This document shows, piece after piece, positions 1 to 10,926 of a stretch of 64,000 nt of DNA; position 1 is the first letter of the stretch, and each line of letters starts with the position of its first letter. The position numbers and the translations under genes are program-made. The notes under the pieces are model-generated. The model ran no database searches. It was not told where the DNA came from and saw nothing but the letters and a program-made list of their open reading frames with translations. The stretch is from Obelidium mucronatum (lineage: Eukaryota > Chytridiomycota > Chytridiomycetes > Chytridiales > Chytriomycetaceae), in contig JAIVFH010000011.1 in assembly GCA_025765595.1 (NCBI GenBank), positions 372,001-436,000 of the forward strand, given 5' to 3'.

Positions 1-2349
1 CTTCTGGCGCTGCAAACTTTTTGGTGCCGTAAAAGTTTTCGCAGAGGGCGGGGGATTCGTTGGGGTGTTGGGGGACCGGTGTTGCGGAACCAAAGTCGAT
101 TAGTTTGATTTGTCGGGTTTTTGTGTTGATGAGAACGTTTTCATCTAAAAAAAAAGGAGGTTAAAAAAAAACAGAGAAGGCAGAGGGGTTAAGGTTCTTT
201 CAAAAGGAAAAAAAAAACCAAAAAAAAAAAAAAAAACCAAGCTAAAAACAGCATATACCTTTGATATCATTATGATAATACCCCAACCCATGCAACCCAA
301 CCAACGTCTCCACAATATTCTTGAATATCTCCAAACTAACATCCTCCCTCACAGGTCCATGCAACTCTATATAGTCATACAGATCCACCCAATTCTCTCC
401 CATATACTCCATAATAATCATAAATTTTCCATTCAGCTCAAAATGCTCATAATAGTTGATGAGGTTCGGATGTCCACGGCCATTGTTCATGTTTGAAAAT
501 GTCCCGCATGACTTGGATTTCTAGTGGATGTTGTCGTCCTGTTATGGGATCGCTGTGCCAATGCCATACAGAGGATTGTTTAATGAATTTGCATACTACG
601 GGTTTGGAGTCGTAGATCCGGGTCGCGAGACGTACTGTGGAATGGCCGCCTGCTCCCAATTGTTTTTGAATCTTTGAATGGAGGGAGAAAGTGAAGGATA
701 ATTACAGTTTTAATTGTCAATCAGCATGATTCCTTTTTTTTTTTTAAATGTCTCTCACCTTATATTTTGCTTCAAATCGAATCTTGGCCGCCATAAAACA
801 CTCTTCATCAGCTCATCCCCATTTTCGCTTCAGACTCTCTCGCCTTATCTTCACTATCCCAAATAGTACCCAAGTTTCCACGACTATCACTTCGCCAATG
901 TTCTGCTGGAACCAGACCCAACAACAACATTGGTGCCACCTGAATCGAGTTTGGATATATGCAGTGAACTTCCCAGACTCGATGAAAGCTTGGCAAGGCC
1001 CGGATCAGATCCAACTCTGTTTTTGGACGACGTCACAACACTTCCAAGGGACGTCATTTGCTTTACAGCGTGGATAAGGTTGTTTGCGGTGGAGGGTTTC
1101 GGTTTGGTTACTGGGACTGGGAGCTGACTTGGTGGTAGTTGCTTTGTTGAGGATGTGGGTCGAGAGTCTGATGTGAATGAAATTGGTTTGGATATGAATT
1201 TGGAGGAGGAGGATGTGGAGGGCGCAGTGGTGGTGCCATTTCCTGGAGCGGAAGTCGGAGTTGATGGTGTATTGAATGTGGCTTCCTGACTTCCATACAC
1301 TATTTTTTTGAGGAGTGGAGGAAGTTTCCAGTGTCCGAGTCCATGGTGTTGTTGCTGTTGCTGCTTTTTGTGGCTCCTTTTGCGGAGTTTGAGGTAAATG
1401 TTGTTGATGTTCGTGAATCGAATAGCCACTCTCTTTAAATGTTTCTTGCTGATGCTTCAGATTCTTTGATTTGCTTGACTCTTCTGCTTCTTCGTCTTCT
1501 TCTTCTTCGAACGAAGGTAAACTAGCTTTGAATGAAGGTTTCGCTAGCAGTTGCTAGATCTGAAGGCATTGAGGAATCTCCTTTGCGCAGCGAAACTCCC
1601 CAATTGGATTCTTTTGGTAAATTTTCGGGAGCCGTAGAGTACATTGGTGAACCACCTCCTATAGAATCTCCATTTGAATTTGACGAGTCTGACTCAGTAG
1701 CCGAATCATTTTGAGTGCTTCCAGTGGATGAATATTGAGAAGAAATAGCAGTGTCGTTGTCATCTTCCGAAGTATTAGAGCGCCTGTGGTCTGTATCGTA
1801 CTCATCGGAAGAAGCGCTCGATCCGTTGATGGATGAGTCGCTTTGCTGATGATCGTATTCCGATGAAGCACCCGAAATCTTGCGATGATGGAGTTGCGAT
1901 GATGACGCATTGTCTACGGCCAGAACCTTGTTGTGCCACCTCTTTAAACCCCCCACACCGCTCGCCAGTTTCTCTTTGACGCGTTTCTCCGCGTTCTTCT
2001 GGGCGTCCTGGCTTGCGCGTATCGCGTCCCACTTGATCCTCGTTTTTTTCTCGAAGTCGAAGTCGAAGTCGGCGTCGGCGTCGATGGACGCCAGGCGGTC
2101 TTTGGATTCTCTGCCGATCGACAGCAGCGACTCGGACTGGGCGCCCAGCCAGTGCGGCCGCGCGGCGTTGCCGTCGGACTCGGACTCGGGCGACTGTGCG
2201 AGCGTCGCCAGCGACGACGGCGCGGCGGCGTTCGCGGCGGCGGCGGCGGCAGCGGCGGACTGCGGCGGCTTGCGCGGCGGGTCGCCGGCGCTGTACAGCG
2301 TGGCGCGGCGGGCGGTGGACATTTGTGATTGGTCGAGCGCGTGGCGCAA
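1..2349 (-). CDS. PIM/PASK-like serine/threonine protein kinase, C-terminus cut by window edge
   Basis: Kinase-domain landmarks read in order on the minus strand: glycine-rich loop GAGGHSTV (about 657), VVCKF with the ATP lysine, the HPNLINYYEHFE strand, HNDIKDENVLI catalytic loop, DFGSA, and FAAPE near position 1. The catalytic-loop and DFG segments are joined across an intron at 145-258 (GTATAT...TTTAG). DIKDEN followed by LIDFGSA is typical of PIM/PAS-kinase-like members of the CAMK group. The HRD arginine is replaced by Asn, so this is a non-RD kinase. Upstream lies a long Ser/Asp/Glu-rich, Gln-tract region (887-1430) that probably continues into 1522-2349 (poly-Ala, acidic, Ser-rich). 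Reading frames shift at about 490 and about 1530 with no clear introns, so the N-terminal half may be frame-damaged or a separate gene. The kinase call is firm; the start is not. Confidence 0.72.
145..258 (-). other. Spliceosomal intron in the kinase gene
   Basis: On the minus strand GTATATGC at 258-251 follows the HNDIK codons and a T-tract plus TTTAG ends at 145. Joining the flanks gives HNDIKDENVLI in frame, the expected kinase catalytic loop. The intron is 114 nt and A/T-rich. Confidence 0.85.
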
Positions 2350-2486
2350 TTGTCGCTGCTCTTTGCGCGGACGCGTCGGAAAATTTGCACATCACACTCC
2401 CCTGCTGCCCCCGCAAAAACGATGCACAGCATATTTGCGTTTTTTTAATTATTTTAATTGCAACAGTCGATTTGATTGCTGAGAAA

Positions 2487-3325
2487 TCACCGCCTTCCTG
2501 CACTGCCGCCACGGCCTCCTGCACTAGTTGACCCACGAGGTCCCGTAACAAACGCAAAATCACTGAATATCTTTTGTCCAAGCAATTCTGAGTTGTTTGT
2601 TTCATCAATAGCAGCTTTAGCATCCTTAATGGATCCGTATTCAATCAAAGCATATCCCTAAAAAATGAACCAACAGCGTCAAACGGTCTTCTTAAAAAAC
2701 TGTTTGTTTTTTTTGATTCCCGTTACCTTGACAAATCCAGAACGTCTGTCCAAGTTCAAGTGAATGTTCTTGATATCTCCAAAGTCTGCAAATTTCTCCT
2801 TGACATCGTCTTCGGTCGCTTCTTCGTGAATTCCAGTAACAAGAATAATCCACCCTTCGACAGCTATTTCAATACATAGTTATTTGTTTTTTTTAGTGGT
2901 CGTAGTAGTGCTCCCCATTTTGGCAACGAAAACATACACTTTTGGGCAGATGCTGCACTCCCACTTCCTTCAACAGCATCAAATTTTCCAGCTCGAATCG
3001 TATCGTCTCTGGACGAATTCTTAGTTTTTTTGTTTTTGGTTTTTAGAGTCGTTTGTTTTTGAACTGCGTAACAGAGTTCCCTCTCCTCATCTCTAAATTC
3101 ACCTGCAGCGCCGTCGAATCCTCGTCCCTTCTTTCTAGTGGCATTCTGTTTCAAGTTTGATGACGGGTCTATAATAGGTAATGTGTGCGTTTGTGTTTGC
3201 CCGCAAATCAAAAACTGGGTTCTGAAGGGCAAAACCTGCTCAACCTAAGAGATGGCTGTACCTTCATCAACAACCATTGCAGTCAAATCATCCGCTCCAG
3301 CGTCCAGGTCTACTAGGTTATCCAT
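2487..3325 (-). CDS. RBM8A: RNA-binding protein Y14 (exon junction complex core)
   Basis: Y14 pairs with Mago in the exon junction complex, deposited on spliced mRNA in the nucleus. The protein starts [17 protein letters not shown]. It has the conserved basic KKGRGF stretch, then [20 protein letters not shown] opening a single RRM, RNP-like SGFVKGYALIEY, and a short Gly/Arg tail ending SAGRR before TGA at 2487. Family members show the same VEGWI-x-FVTG-x-HEEA block. Introns are supported near 3240 (GTACAG...TATAG), at about 2920-2860 (GTATGT...AATAG) and at 2660-2726; each join restores the conserved frame. It lies 114 nt downstream of the acyl-CoA synthetase stop on the same strand. The reading frame is intact. 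The presence of Y14 fits a lineage with many introns. Confidence 0.93.
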
Positions 3326-3439
3326 TTGTATAGGTTGCTTGGGAAGGTGTGGTGCTTTTTTTTTATTACAAAAATAAAAGTAATATTCCACATAAATAAT
3401 AAAGATAGTAAACGATGGTACATTGCAATGTGAACACTT

Positions 3440-6140
3440 TCACAACCGCAACGCCGAATACATATCCTCAATATCCTTCTCATAAAACTGCCGCGCCGCA
3501 AACCGCTTCAACTTAAACACTGGCGTCAACAGCCCATTCTCAATCGTGAAGGCATTCAAATCACTCTCCAAGAACACCGCCTTGACGTTTTCGAAACCTT
3601 TTAAACCATGCTGTCGACCGTGCTCCTCCATTGTTTTGGTGAATGCTTTACGGACTCCTTCGTCGAGACATAGGTCCTTGTACGTTTTATGGTACATTCC
3701 CTGCTTTTTGGTGGCCCAGACCATGAATTTGTTGCGGTCGGGGACAATGATTGCCGATTATGCAGGGTTTGAGACTGTCTCCGTATACGAATGCTTGGGA
3801 AACAAGTTCATTTCTTTTGAGCTGAGAATTGCGGTGGTGTTCAAATAAAAATAATTAAAAAATAAGAAATAAAAAAGAATAATAACACTCACCACCCCCT
3901 CAATTTTCTCTGGCGCAATATATTCACCCTGAGAAAGCTTAAAAATACTCTTTTTCCGATCAATAATCTTTAACCTGCCCTGTGGATCCCATTCCCCGAC
4001 ATCGCCTGTATGGAACCATCCATCCTTGTCCAAGACTTTTTCTGTTTCGCTTTGGTTTTGGTAGTATCCTTTGAATACGTTGGGTCCGCGTACGCAAATC
4101 TCTCCCTGCTCCGCTTTTCCCCCTCTCGTTGATGAATAATTCATTTCGGGAACGTCGATTAATTTGACTTGACAGCCTGGTACAGGCGATCCCACTTGAT
4201 CCGCCGTACAATCACATCTATCCGTCTGAAAAAAAGTTTTTTTAGTTCACCTCCTGCATGGGTAAAAAGGCACCACCAAACCAAAAAAAAAAAAAAATCA
4301 ATCAACAAACCACAGTCAACATGGAACAAGTCTCCGTCAACCCATACCCTTCATACACCTGACACGAGAAACAAATCCTCAAAAAGTCCAACACATTCTT
4401 ACTTATCGGCGCAGCACCCGTCAAAATAATCCGTACACGACCCCCCAATTTTTGCTGTACACTGTTGAATACGAAAAAATCCCATACAGGGTGCACCACG
4501 ATTCCGGATTTTAAATTCTCTTGTTTGGTTTGATACCCGTAGTGGAATAGACTCTCGTAGATCCTCGCCTTCCAGTTTATTGTTGATCCCGCTGGCCACC
4601 GCTACCCACCAGCTTGGTGCGGCGGTATTGATGATTTTATCCCGTTCTTGACTTTATCATAGATCCGATTCGCCAGCCTCGGCACACTCGGGAAGATTGT
4701 CGGCGCCAGTTCCAGAACATCGTCCATCAGTTTCAATGTATCTCCTTGGTAGAACCCGATCCGCGCGCCGATATGGATAAGACATGTGATCATGGTGCGT
4801 TCGAAAACGTGCGCGAGCGGGAGGTATGAGATGTATGTGTCGTCGGGTTGGAGGCCGCCGAATCTTTGGAGCGTGGAGAGGAGGGTGGTGCCTTTGAGGA
4901 GGGAGAGCATGTTCTCGTGGGTGAGGATGGCGCCTTTGGGGGTTCCTGTTGTTCCTGTGATTGGTTTTATATATTCGATATATATATTGCATTGAGTGTT
5001 GTGATTATTAGCCGCGTTATAATTAGAGTAAAAAAACAATTAGAAACGGAATTTACTAGATTCAAACTCACCACTGGTATAACAAATAGTTCCTACATCA
5101 TCTGGTCCAGGCCCATCCTTCCGCACAGGAGACACAAACCTTCTCTCTCCCCAACCGCTCCAAATCCACCATCCCCACAACATTGACTCCAACCTGCTTT
5201 CCCAACGATAAAACCTCTTGATCTACTCCATCCATCACAACCACCAACGACAAATACATTTAGAAGATCCAGATGCTGATGAGGGGCCAGCAGCCGCCGG
5301 GGAATCATCCCTTACATCCCGATTCGTGTTGTACAAATCCAACAAGAATTTTGCTTTATCCCGTGTAGCCACGACAACACTTGTTTGTGTCTCGTTCATA
5401 ATGTACATGAGAGAAGGCGTGGGAATGCATATCAAAGAGTGGGATTGTTACAAGCGAGTGCATAAAACAGGCTTGTTCGACAATGATCCATTCGGGTCTG
5501 TTGAGTGCGAAAATTCCAACGTGGTTGTTGAAGCTGCTGTTGTTGGGATTGGTGGTGGTGTCAGAGGTAGGACGGGGCGGAAGGGATAACATGAGACCAG
5601 AGCCGAAATTTCGTATTCGTTTGTATACTTCATTATAGGTTTGCCAGATGTATGGACCTTTTCTAGCCCATTAAAAAAAAAGACGCGTTAAAAACCAAGC
5701 CCTTCTGTAGTAATAAAAGCTGTTGTAATTTTTTTTTTTTCAATCATCACCAGCTATTCCATTTGTTATAGGTCTTGTCCCAAGAAAAGGTCGATCTCCT
5801 GTTGAGAGTTTTTGAAGTTTTCGTTGATTTCTTCACACGACGACAAAACTAAACATATATAGGAGCTTTTTTTTTTACCTCCAATCTTGACACCTCGAAG
5901 AAAGTTCTGGTGAAGCGATGTGATTGCTGTTGCAATTGTTTGCGGGACTGGATCGGCGGCAGCAGCCCAAGCATTGACGCGAGGCTGTCCATTTTTTTTT
6001 TGTTTAGTATGCAGATTGGGTCTAACTGAAGTTATAACCTGTCCCTCAGCTTTGTTTGAGTCGGGATTCGATCCTAATTCCACAGAATACTTGGTTTCTG
6101 TCTTTGATGCAGATGCATACGAGAGTAGGTACGACAGCAT
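3440..6140 (-). CDS. Long-chain acyl-CoA synthetase (fatty acid--CoA ligase)
   Basis: Activates long-chain fatty acids to acyl-CoA with ATP and CoA, probably at ER, peroxisome or lipid-droplet membranes. Seen in order: N-terminal TKYSVELG and DRPFLGTRPI; the AMP-binding P-loop TSGTTGTPKG formed by splicing across about 4960-5070; YLPLAHVFER; VRIILTGAAPIS; YEGYGLTET; GWFHTGDVGEW; DRKKSIFKLSQGEYIAPEKIE, the ACSL signature; and a C-terminus ending YSALRL. An in-frame TAG lies at 4602-4604, and one-base shifts are needed near 5135 and 3758. These could be assembly errors, decay, or very short introns. Everything else matches a full-length FAA/ACSL enzyme of about 680 residues. ATG 6138-6140 is the first suitable start, 50 nt from the preceding gene's stop. 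Confidence 0.88.
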
Positions 6141-6189
6141 GATGAATACTGTTTGAAAAAAGTATAGATTTTATTTTTTTTAAATACAA

Positions 6190-6637
6190 TCACGTGTTCT
6201 TCCACGCCTTTTCCTTTTCCTCCTTCCGTTTCCTGTTCCATTCTTCGGCTTCTTGGGGAAACTTTGCAGCATACCGCTCCAGACACGAAGAATGTGAGTA
6301 TTTGTGTAAAGCGTAACCGACAATCGTTGAAATGCCTTTTGTTTTAGAAAAAAAAACAGAGACGTTACAGACTATTTTGATCCTACCCAATGATCAATCA
6401 CAAAACAGTTTGATTTCCAAAATATCAATCACAAAACAGTTTGATTTCCAAAATATCACCTAGGATGACTGGACCCACAGTCTTGTTGCGCTTGAGCAGG
6501 GCTGGATGTTTCTGCCTCACTCTGATGATTGCAAATACAAAACCCCATAAACCGCCAGAGAAGCCAACGACGAGAGAATGCGTTCGACATCGGTCGATTG
6601 CTTGGGCGTACGAAGCGACTGCGGCTGAGTCAGCCAT
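6190..6637 (-). CDS. Small two-helix membrane protein, family not recognised
   Basis: Two exons join (GTGATA donor at about 6462; acceptor ACAAAAG at about 6333) to give a protein of about 107 residues beginning MADSAAVASYAQAIDRC. Two hydrophobic segments are visible: LVVGFSGGLWGFVFAII and TVGPVILGISTIVGYAL. A basic linker (RVRQKHPALLKRNK) lies between them, and the C-terminus is strongly charged (EEWNRKRKEEKEKAWKNT). The layout resembles small mitochondrial inner-membrane or ER hairpin proteins, but I cannot name a family. The start codon is 57 nt from the divergent zinc-finger gene. A 31-bp tandem duplication lies in the intron just after the splice donor. Confidence 0.6.
6393..6457. repeat. 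31-bp tandem duplication inside an intron
   Basis: The block starting ATCAATCACAAAACAG at 6393 recurs at 6424 with the same downstream sequence (TTTGATTTCCAAAATATCA), giving two adjacent near-perfect copies. It lies in the intron of the small membrane protein gene, next to the donor. Confidence 0.9.
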
Positions 6638-6694
6638 TGGGTTATTTTTTTATTATTTATTTTATTTTATTTATTTATTTTATTTATTTGTTCC
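6638..6694. promoter_or_regulatory. 57-bp bidirectional promoter region
   Basis: Only 57 bp separate the ATG of the small membrane protein (minus, 6637) from the ATG of the zinc-finger protein (plus, 6695). The interval is almost pure A/T (repeats of TTTATT). Both 5' UTRs must be very short, or transcription must start inside the neighbouring gene. Confidence 0.5.
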
Positions 6695-8725
6695 ATGTTT
6701 GCATCGCTCTTTGCGAAACTGCGCGGATTGAATGCCGCAGCATCGCAGTCTCCTGCATCGCCATCTCCATCATCTGTTGTTGTATCTGCATCGTCTATTC
6801 ACCCTTGCAATGCTCTTGTTGATCCTTCAGTAGCACTGGCAAACAATGATGAGCACGAAGAAGGCGAAATCGACGACTCGCCGCTAGAAGCCGCAGAAAC
6901 ACAGCCGCAAAAGAAGAAGCGCAAGCCGCGCACAAAGAAGCAAAAGCCGCAAACAACTCTCCCGAAGCAACAACACCACCAACAACACCAACACCAACCC
7001 AACCAGAAGCCGCCGCCGTCGTACGTCTGCGGCGCGTGCGCACAGCCCGGCGACCACTACTTTGCCCACTGCAGTAACCCGGCCGGCGCGCCGCCAGACC
7101 CGTCTTACCTGTGCGTCATCTGCAGAGTGCCTGGCCACCACGTCAAGTGGTGTCCAAACAAGGGAAGCAACAAGAAGAAGGAAAATGAAAGGAAGCCGGA
7201 AACACCGGAAGACCTCTTGCGCGGCTTCAAGCAGTGGCAGCAGGACAACGCGCGCAAAGTAGAACACCCTCCTGCTACCCTGCAGGGCTACTACGCGAAT
7301 GCGTTCGACTCGCAAAACTCGCAAAACTCATCCACCGCCCCATCGCTAATGTCGTCGAACTTGAATCAATCCTTGTACGGTCCTGCAAATGCGTATTCCA
7401 CTTCCTACGAAGCATCACACACTACTGTCAGCAACACGTATACCCCAACGGTAGTTGAAGCAGTCGCATCATCAGCGCCGCTGACACCACAATCATTCTC
7501 AAAAACTGCAACTCCAACTCCAACTGCATCCACTTCAAAAGCATATCCATTCCTCCCACCCAAACCAAACACCAAAACTACAACCGCTATACCCACAGGA
7601 ACATATCCATTCCTTCCACCAAAACCAAATACCATCAACGTCCACACAACAACTCCAACAACAACTCCAACAACAACAACAACACAAGACACCGCAGACC
7701 CGCCAAAGCCCATACTCCCCTTCTGCAGATTCTATGCAAAGTCAAAATGCTTAAACGGAACGTCCTGTTACTTTTCTCACGACAAATCAACACACCCATG
7801 CGCTTTTTTGAATCTCTATGGTTCCTGTTCTCGTGGAATAGAATGTGCGTATAGCCACGACGCGCTTTCAGAGGAAGCCAAAGAAGACATGCGGAGAGAG
7901 CATGAAGAATTCAAAAACAAGAAGCTCGTTGAAAAGAGGGTTTGGGATGTCCGTATGGAGTATGAAAAGGCGTTGGCTATGGATGCTGATACTGCTGCTG
8001 TTTCTGGTACTATTAGTCTCCCTTCTGTTATTTTGGGCTCTGCTGTGAAGGCATTTTTGGAATCTCTAGTACAGACCATCAATGATGACGAGAACCGCAT
8101 GTTATTGAAGGGAATTATTTTCAAGATTGATTCAGGAATGATGAACAACAGTATTCAAAGCAGCATTGGAAAACAAAAACTGGACACGTTTTTCAACCAG
8201 GAGTTTGGCATGGATTTTAGCGAGTCTCGCGACTTGCTAAAGAAAAGAAAGAAGGAAGTACAAGAAGGAGAGGATGCAATCACCAAAAAGGCAAAGACAG
8301 CTGTTGTTGCTGAAGGCAGTGATGATGTTGCCGTTGCTGTAATGGGAAATCAAAAGTCTGTCAATGTACCAGACTGGATCCAACAACTACAAACGACTCA
8401 TTCATGGGGCTCTTCCAGTCACGATCATTCAAAAGAATCTATGGAATCAAACATTTCAATCGACACTGAGTTCATGACTTCATTTGTCCCAGAAAGGTTT
8501 CAAACGAGGCGAGATATTGCTTCTGAAGAGCGCTTGCGGATTCGTAAAGAAGCAGCAATATCCGATGCTGATCCATTCACCACGGCCGATAACGGAACCG
8601 GAGTTGTTGCAAACGGCTTCTCGGATGGCGATGTGGTGGGTTCTTTACCACCAGTAGCGTCAAGTACACCTGATTGGATCAAACAGCTGCAAGAGCAAAG
8701 TGGGAAATGGGGTTTATTGAGTTAA
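6695..8725 (+). CDS. CCHC zinc-knuckle plus CCCH zinc-finger RNA-binding protein
   Basis: An uninterrupted 676-codon frame. After a Ser-rich N-terminus and an acidic EEGEIDDSP plus basic KKKRKPRTKKQK patch come two zinc knuckles, CGACAQPGDHYFAHC (residues about 110-124) and CVICRVPGHHVKWC (about 139-152). A Gln/Thr/Pro-rich linker follows with two copies of PFLPPKPNT. Then come two CCCH fingers, CRFYAKSKCLNGTSCYFSH and CAFLNLYGSCSRGIECAYSH (about 344-390). The C-terminal part has a helical region and two copies of PDWI-x-QLQ, the second almost at the C-terminus. Zinc knuckles and CCCH fingers bind single-stranded RNA in known families, so a role in mRNA processing or decay is inferred. No exact family is recognised. 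Confidence 0.85.
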   Translation: MFASLFAKLRGLNAAASQSPASPSPSSVVVSASSIHPCNALVDPSVALANNDEHEEGEIDDSPLEAAETQPQKKKRKPRTKKQKPQTTLPKQQHHQQHQHQPNQKPPPSYVCGACAQPGDHYFAHCSNPAGAPPDPSYLCVICRVPGHHVKWCPNKGSNKKKENERKPETPEDLLRGFKQWQQDNARKVEHPPATLQGYYANAFDSQNSQNSSTAPSLMSSNLNQSLYGPANAYSTSYEASHTTVSNTYTPTVVEAVASSAPLTPQSFSKTATPTPTASTSKAYPFLPPKPNTKTTTAIPTGTYPFLPPKPNTINVHTTTPTTTPTTTTTQDTADPPKPILPFCRFYAKSKCLNGTSCYFSHDKSTHPCAFLNLYGSCSRGIECAYSHDALSEEAKEDMRREHEEFKNKKLVEKRVWDVRMEYEKALAMDADTAAVSGTISLPSVILGSAVKAFLESLVQTINDDENRMLLKGIIFKIDSGMMNNSIQSSIGKQKLDTFFNQEFGMDFSESRDLLKKRKKEVQEGEDAITKKAKTAVVAEGSDDVAVAVMGNQKSVNVPDWIQQLQTTHSWGSSSHDHSKESMESNISIDTEFMTSFVPERFQTRRDIASEERLRIRKEAAISDADPFTTADNGTGVVANGFSDGDVVGSLPPVASSTPDWIKQLQEQSGKWGLLS

Positions 8726-9011
8726 AAATTGATACTAGCTGTTGATAATAAATAGTAATTACTAATTTCTCTGAAGCATTTGTTTGTTTACCATCTTCAA
8801 ACTCCGATTTGACAGGCCAACTCTCCAAAAGAACCCCAAACTCCGACCTTTGCAAATCACACCTCCCTCGTCAACACAGTTTGATTCAGTCTTTTCAAAT
8901 TCATCATTCGAGAGAGTTGGTTACCGGTTCAGCTTGTGTCGCGAAATACGGACTATTATTTACTGCCAACTGCGCCTTTTGATTTCCTCGAGCCTGCCAG
9001 AGAGAGACACC

Positions 9012-10504
9012 ATGAGGATATTATACATTTTGGCATTATTGAGCTTTGCTGCTGCATTTCCATCGCCAGTTCGCCCATCAAAACTGGCTCGACGACGCGT
9101 CGTTGTGGTCAAAGTTCATAAGCCTTATCCCCATCCTGACATGCCAACGCCAAAAACGAGCAAGACCTTAACAAATACACAAGGTTTCCTTATATTTCAG
9201 AATTTCCGAAACACTTGTTGCTAATATAGTAATTCCCCATGTTTATCAGACTTGTCAACAATCTATGAAGAGTCAGGAACTACATCTTATGAAGAGTCTA
9301 CCACAAGCACAACTACATCAATCACTGAATCAGTGACGTCAACCACTTCGACAACTTCTGAAACAACATCCACAAGCTCTAACTACGACAACAACTGATT
9401 CAACAACGTCAACAACTGAACCATTGAGTACGTGGTTTTTTATACATTAAATCGAAACATCTAATCCGTGTCTTCAAATTATGACAGCCGATCTGGACAC
9501 AACCACCGAATGCTCAACAACCGACGACGTAACTGAACCTCTCGACACGACAACAACAACAACAACTACAGAAACAGAAGAAACAAAAACAACAACAGAA
9601 ACTTCAGATACAACAACAGAAACAGAAACCACATCAGACAGCAACAGTCACATTCCATACATCAAAATAATCACACTCTTCAAATCCAAACCACACAAAA
9701 GCACAACACCAGCTTCTACAACAACGACAAGCGTCCTCGTTCGATCCTTTAATTCCACTAAATCCACCGCAAGAAAACACATTCTCGAAGCCACCGAAAG
9801 GTTCCACCAAACCACAAGGTCCACCTCGACTAATTCGTCCCACAACAACTTGACAACAACAACAACTACAATATCCTCAACTACACCTTCTAATCCTTTA
9901 ATGGAAATATCTACAACTGCACCCGAAACTTTTCCCTCAACATCTATTCAAACATTTGAAGAAACTACAGATGATGATGTCCCAAGCTCTCCAACACTAC
10001 CACCGCCAACAGTATCAACAGAGATAGAATCCGAATCACCTTCCACAAATGAATCTTCATATCTAGAAACAGAAACTCCAACCACAACATTGGAATCCCC
10101 AACCAGAATCCACAACTGATACAACTACTACTCTGGAATCCCCCACATCCCCTGCGACCCCTCCATCGCCACAGCCTCCACCACCACCTCCACAGCAGAA
10201 TTTCTGTCCACACACTCAATTCAGTTGTCAAATCCAAAGCGACCCTTTTATCTCGACATTTCACAAACGGTGTACAAGTTTTTCACTGGCGGACGCGGCA
10301 GGGGTCTACCATACGGCGATCGACACTCTATCCGGATTCAAAGTCGAAATCAAACTATCCGACGTGTATTCATTGAATCTAGCAAAGAATGTATTCGTTG
10401 TCCAGGAAGTGAGGTATACATGTGGTGGTGGTGGAGGTGGTGCCACAGTTGAGACTGTTTCAGCAGATGCACTGGGTGGACTCATGAAAGTATTGGAATT
10501 GTAA
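9012..10504 (+). CDS. Secreted Thr/Ser-rich (mucin-like) protein with a C-terminal Cys-containing domain
   Basis: Begins MRILYILALLSFAAAFPSPV, a clear signal peptide followed by a basic KLARRR site. Splicing (GTTTCC at about 9184 to ATCAG at about 9250; GTACGTGG at about 9429 to GACAG at about 9485) joins long TTTT/TETE/STT tracts typical of heavily O-glycosylated wall or surface proteins. After a Pro-rich hinge (PPPPPPQQ), a compact C-terminal domain starts NFCPHTQFSCQIQ and includes CTSFSLADAAG, VEIKLSDVYS and VRYTCGGGG, with TAA at 10502. Its four Cys residues could pair. The frame needs a one-base shift near 9385 and near 10100 (CCCC run). A wall-anchored or matrix role is inferred. Confidence 0.6.
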
Positions 10505-10678
10505 TTCAAGCGGCGAGTGTGCGAGAGAGGATGTGATTTGTAAGGATTGTGTTGTTGCCTGGGTTGGATCCGGTGCCGAATGTGCAGGTGCAGCAGATTA
10601 TGTATACGGGACGGGAGGGGTTGGGTGGGATTTGTTATAGGTCGGATGGGATTTGTTTGTGAAAGGAGAGGACATAAC

Positions 10679-10815
<137 letters not shown>

Positions 10816-10926
10816 TCACGTTCAGTTGTGCTTCATTTACGTTTCGGTCTCAAAAAGAATAAGAATCAATAACTGCAATAACTGTTAGATAGATTGACAT
10901 TTATTGTTACTTCTTTTTGTCAAGAT

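Noticed and set aside
1802..2644. Long Arg/Ala-rich frames overlapping 1.8-2.6 kb on both strands
   Set aside because: They are shadows of GC-rich codons of the kinase N-terminal region and the Y14 3' end; composition is non-protein-like.
4602..4604. Possibility that TAG is read as an amino acid (a changed nuclear code)
   Set aside because: Many genes here end normally in TAG, TAA or TGA at the expected family position (for example the Nrd1-like gene in TAG), so reassignment is not supported.
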